Below are positions 55,026-62,174 of a stretch of 64,000 bases of DNA, in pieces (position 1 is the first letter of the stretch; every line of letters begins with the position of its first letter). This DNA is from an uncultured Lachnospira sp. Lineage in GTDB: Bacteria; Bacillota; Clostridia; Lachnospirales; Lachnospiraceae. The position numbers were made by a program, and so were the translations under genes. Below the pieces are notes generated by a model, which was given only the letters and a program-made list of their open reading frames with translations, ran no database searches and was not told the DNA's origin. The stretch covers positions 124,001 to 188,000 of the forward strand of contig CAJUTV010000006.1 of NCBI GenBank assembly GCA_910589305.1, written 5' to 3'.

Positions 55026-55379
55026 TCAGCTCTCATAATCTATATCTGTTGGTGCACCTGTATAGATATCTAAATGTGAACTTCTCTCATCATAATTGCT
55101 TCGTATATTATGCAGATGCACCCATTGCCCTTTTTTTATAGCTATCGTTGCTTTTCCAATTGGGATTCCATACTTTATAATCATTTCATCTTGTGATATA
55201 TCACATAATGCCACTTTATGCCCCACAGGAATCTTATCAACTGCTTCCATATCTGTTTTCACTGTTTCACCCAGTAATACAAATTTTCCAGCAGGAATGT
55301 CTGTTAGCGCAGTTGCGACATTATCCTTCCTATCTATCTGAAATGCCCTGTGGTCTATGTCTTTCTTATTTTGTTCCAT
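55026..55379 (-). CDS. UxaA family dehydratase, small (SAF-domain) subunit
   Basis: 117-residue SAF-domain protein: DNVATALTDIPAGKFVLLGE at the start, KVALCDISQDEMIIKYGIPIGKATIAIKKGQWVHLHNIRSN (in parts), the typical UxaA/GarD N-terminal domain with conserved HLHN. Together with the large subunit it makes up the split dehydratase. AGGAG lies before the ATG. It follows rraA by 12 nt. Confidence 0.9.
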   Translation of the reverse strand: MEQNKKDIDHRAFQIDRKDNVATALTDIPAGKFVLLGETVKTDMEAVDKIPVGHKVALCDISQDEMIIKYGIPIGKATIAIKKGQWVHLHNIRSNYDERSSHLDIYTGAPTDIDYES

Positions 55380-55391
55380 TTATTTTTGCTC

Positions 55392-56045
55392 CTATAATAC
55401 ACCAAATTTCTCAAAAGCTTCTGTCACTGACATTCCTCCCTCAACAGCTTTACGAAGCCCTTTTTCCTTTGATGCTTTCTCTAATGCCTCATCCACAACT
55501 TCTCTTGCAATTTCTCTCGGAATAACAAGCACTCCATCAATATCCCCAAAAATGTAATCTCCATCATGGATTGTAACCTGTCCAATTTCAATTTGACATC
55601 GAAAATCCACCACTTGGGTACGCACACTAGAATCCTGTGCATAACAGCCCATAGAAAATACTGCCCAGTTTTGCTCTAACACTTGAGGGGTATCTCTATG
55701 CCAGCCATCTACAATTGCTCCATTACCACCGCGTGCCTTTGCCGTTGCTGTCAGCAGCTCTCCCCAGTAAGCACAGCGTTTTGTGCCTCCTGTGGCTATG
55801 TAAATCTCATTTGGCTGAATTTGGTCTAGGCATTCACATAATCTGCCAAAAGGCTTGTGCTGTTTTCCAAATACATCAATCATAAGGACGGTCATTGCTT
55901 TGCCTGCAATCTTCATATCATCCCTCAGAGGACGGATGTTCTGTGGCAAAAACTGATGCATATATCCCTTTGCATCCAAGATATCCCCAACCACTGGTGT
56001 ATATAGTTTCTCTTTCATCAGTTTAAAAAGTTCTGTTTCGTTCAT
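55392..56045 (-). CDS. RraA family protein (HMG/CHA aldolase-like)
   Basis: 217-residue member of the RraA fold. Seen: TPVVGDILDAKG, MTVLMIDVF, GGNGAIVDGWHRDT with the conserved Asp-Gly...Arg-Asp site, and IFGDIDGVLVIPREI. Members include oxaloacetate-decarboxylating and class II pyruvate aldolases; in uronate operons a role in sugar-acid aldol cleavage is plausible. ATG 56045 (GGAG with 9-nt spacing) is preferred over the ATG at 56054. First gene of the operon. Confidence 0.87.
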   Translation of the reverse strand: MNETELFKLMKEKLYTPVVGDILDAKGYMHQFLPQNIRPLRDDMKIAGKAMTVLMIDVFGKQHKPFGRLCECLDQIQPNEIYIATGGTKRCAYWGELLTATAKARGGNGAIVDGWHRDTPQVLEQNWAVFSMGCYAQDSSVRTQVVDFRCQIEIGQVTIHDGDYIFGDIDGVLVIPREIAREVVDEALEKASKEKGLRKAVEGGMSVTEAFEKFGVL

Positions 56046-56064
56046 TCTTTCCATCTCCTTTTAT

Positions 56065-56145
56065 CTAGTCAAAGCAAATATTCGCAATCCGCTTAACTGC
56101 TTAACTGCTTAACTGCTTGCTTACAACCTCATAAACAGATACACT
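56065..56145 (-). repeat. Palindromic-repeat fragment with tandem octamer (A9)
   Basis: AAATATTCGCAATCCGC matches the A2/A8 end, followed by three direct copies of CTTAACTG and then CTTGCTTACAACCTCATAA. A decayed copy expanded by a short tandem repeat. Confidence 0.6.
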
Positions 56146-56273
56146 ACAGTCTACTATAAAATTCTATCTCTTTATCCCTCCTTCATTACAAGCTTTGCCA
56201 TATAATATACAATAAGACTGATTATATAATTGCATCTGAATTAATTGATAACTATTGCAACTTGATAATCACT

Positions 56274-56285
56274 GTGATATATCAC
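56274..56285. promoter_or_regulatory. GntR operator site 1
   Basis: GTGATATATCAC, a perfect 12-bp palindrome, 66 nt from an identical site in the same divergent region. Confidence 0.8.
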
Positions 56286-56335
56286 TGTATCCGCATTATA
56301 TCATGGAATAAATCTTATTTCAATCACTTTTATTA

Positions 56336-56357
56336 AAATTGTGATATATCACAATTT
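56336..56357. promoter_or_regulatory. GntR operator site 2
   Basis: The same GTGATATATCAC core (56341-56352) extended on both sides to a perfect 22-bp palindrome with AAATT/AATTT flanks. The two cores are identical and their centres lie 67 bp apart, which suits looping repression by a dimeric FCD-type GntR protein. The match to the adjacent regulator is inference. Confidence 0.82.
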
Positions 56358-56399
56358 GATTTTTTTCTTTTTATATGATATGATGAATTATTATAAATA

Positions 56400-56510
56400 G
56401 AGAAATCGCCTGACACCGTTAAATACTCACCGTAAGCTATGAGTATTTAACTCTCGCGGCAGTCGCTAAATAGACATACGCATGTCTGCTTGCATTGCTT
56501 GTAAGAATAA
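56400..56510 (+). ncRNA. Structured leader upstream of the GntR gene
   Basis: GTTAAATACTCA / TGAGTATTTAAC (a perfect 12-bp stem) lies in CCTGACACC...GCGGCAG surroundings, followed by AGACAT-ACGC-ATGTCT. Visibly more GC-rich than nearby DNA. It lies in the 5' leader of the regulator or is a separate element; I recognise no known riboswitch. Confidence 0.45.
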
Positions 56511-56536
56511 AGGCATCTGATAATAAGGAGGACATT

Positions 56537-57181
56537 TTGGAAAACATAAAGAAAACATTAAAACAACAGGCATACGATTATATCAAACATAAAATTAAGG
56601 TGTGTGCCTATTTACCTGGAGAAGCAATCCATGAACTCCGAATTGCTGAAGAGACAGGAATCGGTCGAACCCCTGTAAGAGAAGCTCTACTTTCCTTAAA
56701 AGAAGAAAATCTTGTAGAAATCCGCCCAAGAAAAGGAACCTTTGCTCCTCTTATTACTGAAGAAGGAATTAATGAGATGTACCAGATTCGCCGATTGTTA
56801 GAACCTGTAATTGCTGTACGCTACAAACATAATTTTGAAAAGAGTCAATTGCTCGATTACGATTTCCTCTTTAAAAATCTGGACATCAGTAATGATGAAA
56901 AATATTATAATTTAGATATTGAATTTCACCAATATATTGCAGATGCCGCAAAAAATCCAGCTCTAAGTGAATTTTACCAGAAAATGATGTTTACTCAGTA
57001 TCGCATCGGTGCCTACAATTCTATATGTGGTACAGCCAAAAAAGAACACTATTATTCGGAACATCATGCTATTATCCTTGCGCTTCTTGAAGAAGATGAC
57101 AAAAAAATTGAAGAAACCTGCATGTACCATATAAGCAGAAGCCATATTATCTCTTTACAAACGCTTCGCTCTGATATTTAG
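56537..57181 (+). CDS. GntR family (FCD-type) regulator of uronate catabolism
   Basis: 214 residues. N-terminal winged helix (QQAYDYIKHKIKVCAYLPGEAIHELRIAEETGIGRTPVREALLSLKEENLVEIRPRKGTF, in parts), then an FCD domain (about 80-205: EGINEMYQIRRLLEPVIA, DIEFHQYIADAAKNPAL, HHAIILALLEEDDKKIEETCMYHI). The FCD domain usually binds a sugar acid through His residues. Start is TTG 56537, with AAGGAGG 5-6 nt upstream; the frame is open from 56495. Divergent from the uxa operon and its probable regulator. Confidence 0.92.
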   Translation: MENIKKTLKQQAYDYIKHKIKVCAYLPGEAIHELRIAEETGIGRTPVREALLSLKEENLVEIRPRKGTFAPLITEEGINEMYQIRRLLEPVIAVRYKHNFEKSQLLDYDFLFKNLDISNDEKYYNLDIEFHQYIADAAKNPALSEFYQKMMFTQYRIGAYNSICGTAKKEHYYSEHHAIILALLEEDDKKIEETCMYHISRSHIISLQTLRSDI

Positions 57182-57463
57182 TTTATATAGCAAAAAAATG
57201 CCATGAAAAGGGTAAATCTTATCAAACTGCTCAGCATTTTTGCAGCTTTTCAGGCTGCAAATATATATGAAATTTGTGTTGAACTCTAAAATTGAAAATA
57301 ATACCATCTTGAATGGTATCAGAATAACTATGCTAAGTGTATTGATTGATACTTAATATACAATTAGTAAAAACAGTATCATCATTTTTTCACTTTATTG
57401 ATGCAAGTCCTTAGCATACTTTTGTGTACAGTATATACTTAAACATATAGGAATTATATGATA
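57182..57463. other. Intergenic after the GntR gene
   Basis: Two small hairpins (TTTGCAGC/GCTGCAAA near 57238 and ATACCAT/ATGGTAT near 57301) may end the GntR transcript. No gene is seen. Confidence 0.4.
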
Positions 57464-57589
57464 TTAGAAAAACTCTTTAAACGGGTAACCTTTGTCTTTT
57501 AAATTGGCAAACTTTTTAGTATACTTTTTGCTCCTATTATCAGGAAAGATATTTTGATTAGCAAAATCCTTAAATTTCTTGTTACTCAT
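57464..57589 (-). CDS. Possible 41-residue peptide or gene remnant
   Basis: ATG 57589 opens a frame of 41 codons: a basic, soluble peptide starting MSNKKFKDFANQN and ending KGYPFKEFF. The ribosome site is weak (TTAGG 7 nt upstream). It resembles no family I can name and may be the tail of a decayed gene near the integration site. Confidence 0.3.
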   Translation of the reverse strand: MSNKKFKDFANQNIFPDNRSKKYTKKFANLKDKGYPFKEFF

Positions 57590-57702
57590 TAGCAACCTAA
57601 ACGATGACAATAATTAACTGTTTAATTTCTTTGTGGTCAAATCTAATTTACAAAATTACTTCTGCTAATTGCACATTACTACAAATTCAAATCTTTTGGA
57701 TA

Positions 57703-57745
57703 ATAAAAAACGCCGAAAACATTGAAAATTCAACGTTTTCGGCGG
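57703..57745 (-). terminator. Terminator next to the tRNA remnant
   Basis: CGCCGAAAAC / GTTTTCGGCG, a perfect 10-bp stem, followed on the minus strand by a T-run. It lies immediately 3' of the tRNA-Arg remnant, as an original tRNA-gene terminator would. Confidence 0.75.
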
Positions 57746-57751
57746 AGTTTT

Positions 57752-57796
57752 TGGCGTCGCTAAGAGGATTTGAACCTCCGACCTACCGCTTAGGAG
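57752..57796 (-). pseudogene. tRNA-Arg(CCU) 3' part, attachment-site remnant
   Basis: On the minus strand these 45 nt equal tRNA positions 32-76: anticodon loop CTCCTAA, 3' anticodon stem GCGGT, T arm GGAGG-TTCAAAT-CCTCT, 3' acceptor strand TAGCGAC, G and CCA. The 5' half (acceptor, D arm and 5' anticodon stem, expected as ACCGC) is replaced by unrelated sequence. That is the signature of an att site left when an element integrates into a tRNA 3' end. The intact copy should be at the other end of the element, outside the window. Confidence 0.8.
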
Positions 57797-58107
57797 TGAC
57801 GCTATACGCCATTAGGTAGCTCCCTCATAGTGTTGAATAATCCCCGTATCTACTGGCTTTTCACGGCTTACGAATGTTATCTCGTACCTCTGCTTTTCTG
57901 CTAATTTTATATGTTTTTAACCTCTGTATTTTGCAGAGAATTAGCACCGAGCTTGTAACTGGGGATTTGTTGCGGTGTCAAATTGGGTCTATCCTATATG
58001 GATATTTGTTTACTCGTACCGCTTTGTGTTATCTATTTGCCTTATAGCTTAATCGGAAAATAACTGTGCATATATTAACATATCCTCACCGATTTTGCAA
58101 TATGGCT
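57797..58107. other. Element-edge non-coding sequence
   Basis: Between the attachment-site remnant and the integrase stub. GC is higher than in the chromosomal part. AGCTACC, and the TGCAGAGAATTAGCACC block near 57930-57950, may be recombinase arm sites, but I cannot show it. No gene is seen. Confidence 0.4.
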
Positions 58108-58141
58108 ATGTAAAATGAGGGACAACCCTATTACGGATTGC
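58108..58141 (-). terminator. Terminator of the integrase remnant
   Basis: GAGGGGCAATCC / GGGTTGTCCCTC stem (two mismatches), 12 nt after the integrase stop on the minus strand. Confidence 0.65.
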
Positions 58142-58152
58142 CCCTCATAAAC

Positions 58153-58440
58153 TCATAAATTTTTCGCCAACGACTTTAAGAGCGTTGCCATCTCTGGATT
58201 GGCAAGCAGCTTCAGCAGCATTTCTTGGTCTGTCGGTGATACCGATGGCTCTGTTTTCTGCTGTACTTCTTCGGCTTGCGGCGTTTCCTTTGTCTGGTAG
58301 AACTGTTCCTCAAACCGTTGTGCGTTCAACCGTCTGTCATCGTCTATGATATGAGAATACACATCAGCCACTATTTTAACCTGTGCGTGTCCAGAATCGC
58401 CCTGCACCGATTTCATATCGCCGCCGTTGAGCTTCAGCTT
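58153..58440 (-). pseudogene. Tyrosine-recombinase (Tn916/Tn1549-type integrase) C-terminal stub
   Basis: About 95 codons encoding KLNGGDMKSVQGDSGHAQ, then VADVYSHIIDDDRRLNAQRFEEQFY, the C-terminus of conjugative-transposon integrases with the catalytic region's GHAQ and the tyrosine in DVYSHI. All upstream catalytic parts are missing. The sequence fuses at 58440 to the end of an XRE gene in another frame, so a deletion removed the middle of the element. The stub sits 350 nt from the att remnant, as int normally does. Confidence 0.85.
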
Positions 58441-58684
58441 ATATGTGATCTTTATTTGGGAATATGTACTCGTCAACCAACACATCAAACATCGTAATAA
58501 GTTGGATAAACAGCTCAATACTTGGATACTGCCCCTCGTTTTCGATAGATTGGATGTGTTTGGGAGCATAGCCGATTATCCCAGAAAGCTCTTCCCTCGT
58601 CATCCCTCTGGCTTCACGGGCTTTCTTGATAGCCTGTCCTATCGGCGTGAAATCGAAGTCAAAATGATTGTTCCTTTCGTCCAT
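58439..58684 (-). pseudogene. Truncated XRE-type helix-turn-helix gene
   Basis: 81 residues: FTPIGQAIKKAREARGMTREELSGIIGYAPKHIQSIENEGQYPSIELF (in parts) is a complete XRE HTH of the kind found in Tn1549-like elements. The C-terminus ends abruptly at PNKDHI where the integrase sequence begins; relatives usually continue for another 30 or so residues. The HTH itself may still be functional. Confidence 0.75.
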
Positions 58685-58877
58685 TAGCTCACCACCTATA
58701 CTCTGAAAATCTTACCCTTATATTTTACAGAGATGTGGCTTCCAGTTAAACGATATGAAATCTCTTGCAATAGGGAATTAAATCTCCTGTCATAAGAGAT
58801 GAAAATTCATATTTGCACACTTGATACAGTTCGTTCAAACGGCTATACTATATACAGTACACAATAGGAGGTCAAAT

Positions 58878-59045
58878 ATGTTTGAATATATGACAGCACA
58901 AGAAGCCGCAGAAAAGTGGAATGTATCGCTTCGGTGGGTGCAGCGGTTATACAAGGAAAATAGGATTGAAGGCGTGCTAAATATCAATCGGGTATGGTTA
59001 ATTCCAAAAGATGCGAAAAAACCTGCTGATGCAAGGTGCAAATAA
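58878..59045 (+). CDS. Small excisionase/MerR-like helix-turn-helix protein
   Basis: 55 residues: MTAQEAAEKWNVSLRWVQRLYKENRIEGVLNINRVWLIPKDAKKP (in parts), a winged HTH of the excisionase (DUF-type HTH_17) family. GGAGG lies 6 nt before the ATG. It reads into the transporter operon, whose predicted operator starts 12 nt after its stop. Confidence 0.85.
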   Translation: MFEYMTAQEAAEKWNVSLRWVQRLYKENRIEGVLNINRVWLIPKDAKKPADARCK

Positions 59046-59056
59046 TTTTCTTCCGC

Positions 59057-59078
59057 ATCTTTATGAAATCTTCAAAAT
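59057..59078 (+). promoter_or_regulatory. Predicted response-regulator operator O1 before the transporter
   Basis: ATCTT at 59057 and again at 59068 (11-bp step) in ATCTTTAT-GA-AATCTTCAAAA. OmpR/PhoB-type regulators bind such direct repeats one helical turn apart. The same block recurs at 63560 before the metallophosphoesterase gene. Confidence 0.65.
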
Positions 59079-59124
59079 TGTACGGTACGCTTTTCTTGAA
59101 ACAACAAGAAAGGACACAAAAATT

Positions 59125-59829
59125 ATGAAAATGATTTTGAAAACTACAGACCTTTGTAAAAAATTCAAAGGACAAATTGCAATTGATAATGTATCGCTGC
59201 ATATTGAAGAAAACTCCGTATATGGATTACTCGGACCGAATGGTGCAGGAAAATCAACAATTTTGAAGATGATAGCAGGTATTTTGAAACCATCTTCTGG
59301 TGTTATTGAAATGAACGGTCACATTTGGAGCCGTAACGATTTGCGAGAGATAGGAGCGTTAATTGAATCCCCGCCGCTTTATGAAAATCTAACCGCTTAT
59401 GAAAATCTCAAAGTAAGAACTTTGGCACTTGGCTTACCAGAAGCACGGATTGATGAAGTGCTGAATATGGTTCAGCTATTGAATACAGGAAGAAAAAAAG
59501 CAGGGTATTTTTCTTTAGGTATGAAACAGCGACTTGGAATTGCCCTTGCTCTTTTGGCACAACCTAAATTGTTGATTTTAGACGAGCCTACAAATGGTTT
59601 AGACCCTATCGGCATTCAAGAATTAAGAGAGTTAATTCGTTCTTTTCCGCAACAAGGCATTACTGTAATTTTGTCAAGCCATATTTTGTCCGAAGTCGAA
59701 CAGATAGCTGACCATATTGGTATTATAGCTTCGGGAAAACTCGGATATGAAAACCGTATTGATAAAGGTGTAAATTTGGAGGAAATTTTTATGCGTGTTG
59801 TTGAAGATGAAGGAAGGAGGAATTATTGA
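59125..59829 (+). CDS. LanF/CprA/BcrA-type ABC transporter ATPase
   Basis: 234-residue ATPase of the lantibiotic/antimicrobial-peptide protection family. Seen: Walker A GPNGAGKST (about 37-45), signature FSLGMKQRLGIALAL, Walker B LLILDEPTNGLDP and H-loop VILSSHIL. IESPPLYENLTAYENL is characteristic of the BcrA/LanF group. ATG 59125 with AAGGA upstream. Its stop overlaps the next gene start (TGATG). Works with the two permeases downstream. Confidence 0.93.
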   Translation: MKMILKTTDLCKKFKGQIAIDNVSLHIEENSVYGLLGPNGAGKSTILKMIAGILKPSSGVIEMNGHIWSRNDLREIGALIESPPLYENLTAYENLKVRTLALGLPEARIDEVLNMVQLLNTGRKKAGYFSLGMKQRLGIALALLAQPKLLILDEPTNGLDPIGIQELRELIRSFPQQGITVILSSHILSEVEQIADHIGIIASGKLGYENRIDKGVNLEEIFMRVVEDEGRRNY

Positions 59830-60560
59830 TGTTCTCCTTAATTCGTTCTGAAATGCTAAAGATGCGTCATACATTTTCTATCAAACTTGTTGTATTGGCT
59901 CCTGTTATAACAGTGCTTTTAGGATACCTTTTAAGTGGCAACTCAGTGCAGTTTGCGGCTTATAATTGGTGGTATACAATGATATTACCCATTACTATTG
60001 CTATATGGAGTTCAAATGCCATTACTCGTGAAACACATACCCACTATCAAAATGTATTGTGTTTATCTGTTGGATTGTCAAAAGTCTGGATAAGTAAATT
60101 TATTGCCGTAGCCATATTAGTGTTGACTTCCAATTTAATAATGTGGGGCGGCTGTACTGTTCTTGGTTTATTTACGGAAATGAAAGTGTCCGTTATGAAT
60201 GGTTTTATTGGTTGCCTATTCGTATTCCTTACATTTATTTGGCAAATTCCGATTACGATGATTATAGCCAAATGGACGGGATATTTATTTGCTATATTGA
60301 TTTCTTTTGGCTGCAATATGATTTTATCTTTTGTTGGGATAGAGAAGGGATTGTTTTTCTTAAATCTATATGCAATTCCATCACGCATTGTATGTCCTTT
60401 TTTCAAAGTACAACCAAATGGAATCCCACTTGAGCAAGGGTCATTTTTATTAGAAACCGCCAATATTCCTCTTTCACTTGCTGTTAGTTTGGTGGCAGCT
60501 ACTTTTGTACTACTTATTACTGCAAAATTATTTTCAAAGGGAGGGAAACATTATGATTGA
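59829..60560 (+). CDS. LanE/CprB-like permease
   Basis: 243-residue ABC-2-type membrane protein with six hydrophobic segments: MFSLIRSEMLKMRHTFSIKLVVLAP at the start, IWSSNAITRETHTHYQNVL, and IGLFIV-like FLNLYAIPSRIVCPFFKVQPNG (in parts). It fits lantibiotic-immunity permease subunit E. Starts at ATG 59829, overlapping the ATPase stop by 1 nt. Confidence 0.88.
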   Translation: MFSLIRSEMLKMRHTFSIKLVVLAPVITVLLGYLLSGNSVQFAAYNWWYTMILPITIAIWSSNAITRETHTHYQNVLCLSVGLSKVWISKFIAVAILVLTSNLIMWGGCTVLGLFTEMKVSVMNGFIGCLFVFLTFIWQIPITMIIAKWTGYLFAILISFGCNMILSFVGIEKGLFFLNLYAIPSRIVCPFFKVQPNGIPLEQGSFLLETANIPLSLAVSLVAATFVLLITAKLFSKGGKHYD

Positions 60561-61305
60561 GAGCCTTCTCTATATGAAAAGCGATTTATATAAACTCAAG
60601 CATTCAGCTTTTTTCTGGCTTCATATTATTTGTCCTGTATGTGGTGCAGGTTTGGTATTGTTATATTCAGCATTGGCAACTATCAGCGTTGAGAATAAAG
60701 TAGCGGCGTTTTTTCAAATACTTGCATTAGCGTATCCGTTTGTTATCAGCATAATTTGTAATATGGTTTCCGAGCAGGAAATATCAGCAGGGAACTGTCA
60801 GAATATTCTTATGCTTCCTTGCAGGAAGAAGGTAATTTATTCAAAGCTGCTTATATTATTATCTTTTAGCCTTTTTTCAGTAATGCTTTCTTCGCTGCTT
60901 TTTGCAATATTACTTCCAGTAATAGGAATACAGATGAAATTACCACTTTCGGCATTCCTTGTTCCAGCACTTGTACTTTGGGGAAGTTGTATTTTATTAT
61001 ACGCTTTACATTTATTATTGGCTTTTCGATTTGGCAGAAATTTATGTATAGGAATAGGCGTTCTTGGTAGTTTACTTACAGCTTTAATGCAAACGGGATT
61101 AGGACAAGGCTTATGGTATGTGATTCCATACGGAATAAGTATTCGGCTTACTGAATATTCGTTTGCATTAGCAATGAACCTGTCTATAGGCATCAACAAA
61201 GAAATAGAAATAGCCGTTATATATAGTGTTATAATGACTGTTATTTTAATAACAGTATTGATTGCGTGGTTTTCCCATTATAGTGGAAAACGAGTAGCAG
61301 ATTAA
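60553..61305 (+). CDS. LanG/CprC-like permease
   Basis: 250-residue ABC-2-type membrane protein with six hydrophobic segments: MIESLLYMKSDLYKLKHSAFFWLHIICPV at the start (in parts), MVSEQEISAGNCQNILMLPCRKKVIYSKL, and WYVIPYGISIRLTEY near 190. Third subunit of the exporter. Its ATG overlaps the LanE-like stop by 8 nt. Family role: expulsion of antimicrobial peptides from the membrane. Confidence 0.9.
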   Translation: MIESLLYMKSDLYKLKHSAFFWLHIICPVCGAGLVLLYSALATISVENKVAAFFQILALAYPFVISIICNMVSEQEISAGNCQNILMLPCRKKVIYSKLLILLSFSLFSVMLSSLLFAILLPVIGIQMKLPLSAFLVPALVLWGSCILLYALHLLLAFRFGRNLCIGIGVLGSLLTALMQTGLGQGLWYVIPYGISIRLTEYSFALAMNLSIGINKEIEIAVIYSVIMTVILITVLIAWFSHYSGKRVAD

Positions 61306-61320
61306 TTTGGAGATTTAATT

Positions 61321-61500
61321 ATGGGTTGTCTTGGAAATATAATTTGGTTTTTGTGTGGCGGATTGTGGCAAGGAATTGGTTGGTTCTTTTCTGGAGTTAT
61401 ATGGTGTATTACAATTATCGGTTTCCCTATCGGTAAGCAATGTTTCAAAATTGCAAAATTGGCTCTTTCGCCATTTGGTGCTATAATCGTAGAAAAGTGA
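61321..61500 (+). CDS. Half-length YccF protein
   Basis: 59 residues: MGCLGNIIWFLCGGLWQGIGW, then WCITIIGFPIGKQCFKIAKLALSPFGAIIV. It aligns with each repeat of the 123-residue YccF protein at 22965, one repeat long. Two hydrophobic segments. It lies 15 nt after the LanG-like gene and 14 nt before the response regulator, so it belongs to this operon. GAGAT precedes the ATG. Confidence 0.85.
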   Translation: MGCLGNIIWFLCGGLWQGIGWFFSGVIWCITIIGFPIGKQCFKIAKLALSPFGAIIVEK

Positions 61501-61514
61501 GGAGGTGAATTGAT

Positions 61515-62174
61515 ATGGCAAATATATTGATTGTAGATGATGAGGTCGATATGCTGAAGCTAATTAAAAGAGTCCTTGAAAAAGACAATCATTATGTGAC
61601 ACTCATAAATCACTCAAAAGATATATTTCATATTGATTTTAGAAGGTACGATTTGCTTCTTTTGGATATAATGATGCCAGATATGGACGGCTTTGAAATA
61701 TGCAAACAAATTCGTTCCCTCGTGGATTGTCCTATCTTATTTTTGACCGCAAAGACGCAAGAAACAGATATTGTTCGTGGATTAGGTCTGGGCGGTGATG
61801 ATTATATCACAAAACCGTTTGGGGCAAATGAACTTCGTGCTCGTGTTAATGCTCATTTGCGGAGGGACGCAAGAGAGAAAAAGTATTCGGTTAATATTTC
61901 TGGTGTCACTTTCTTATTAAATGCTAAGGAAGCACAGTATAATTCAGAAAAGCTGCTTTTGACGAAAAGTGAATATGAAATTTGCGAGTATCTGGCATTA
62001 CACAGAGGACAGGTTTTTTCAAAAGAACAGATTTATGAAGCAGTTTTTGGTTTTGACGGAGAAAGTGATGATGCCGTTATTGCTACCCATATAAAGAATA
62101 TTCGCAGCAAATTACTTTCCAAAAATCTTTCACCAATTGAAACAGTATGGGGGGTTGGGTATAAATGGGTGTAA
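61515..62174 (+). CDS. OmpR/PhoB-type response regulator (LanR/CprR-like)
   Basis: 219 residues. Receiver with phosphoacceptor Asp in LLLLDIMMPDMDG (near 52), LTAK and YITKPF, then an OmpR-type winged helix (about 125-218: LLLTKSEYEICEYLALHRGQVFSKEQIYEAVFG, in parts). GAGGAGG lies before the ATG. Overlaps the sensor kinase start by 10 nt. The likely target is the ATCTT direct repeats at 59057 and 63560. Confidence 0.93.
   Translation: MANILIVDDEVDMLKLIKRVLEKDNHYVTLINHSKDIFHIDFRRYDLLLLDIMMPDMDGFEICKQIRSLVDCPILFLTAKTQETDIVRGLGLGGDDYITKPFGANELRARVNAHLRRDAREKKYSVNISGVTFLLNAKEAQYNSEKLLLTKSEYEICEYLALHRGQVFSKEQIYEAVFGFDGESDDAVIATHIKNIRSKLLSKNLSPIETVWGVGYKWV

Noticed and set aside
57604..57819. Open frame of 71 codons containing SLRGFEPPTYRLG
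   Set aside because: It is a translation through the reverse complement of the tRNA-Arg remnant and the adjacent terminator, a well-known artefact, with no ribosome site.
57752..57840. Complete tRNA gene on the minus strand
   Set aside because: Only positions 32-76 fit a tRNA. The sequence that should be the acceptor 5' strand, D arm and 5' anticodon stem does not pair, so it is a fragment.
59674..60463. Minus-strand open frames across the LanF/LanE-like genes
   Set aside because: Shadows of the transporter genes in other frames, without ribosome sites or recognisable domains.
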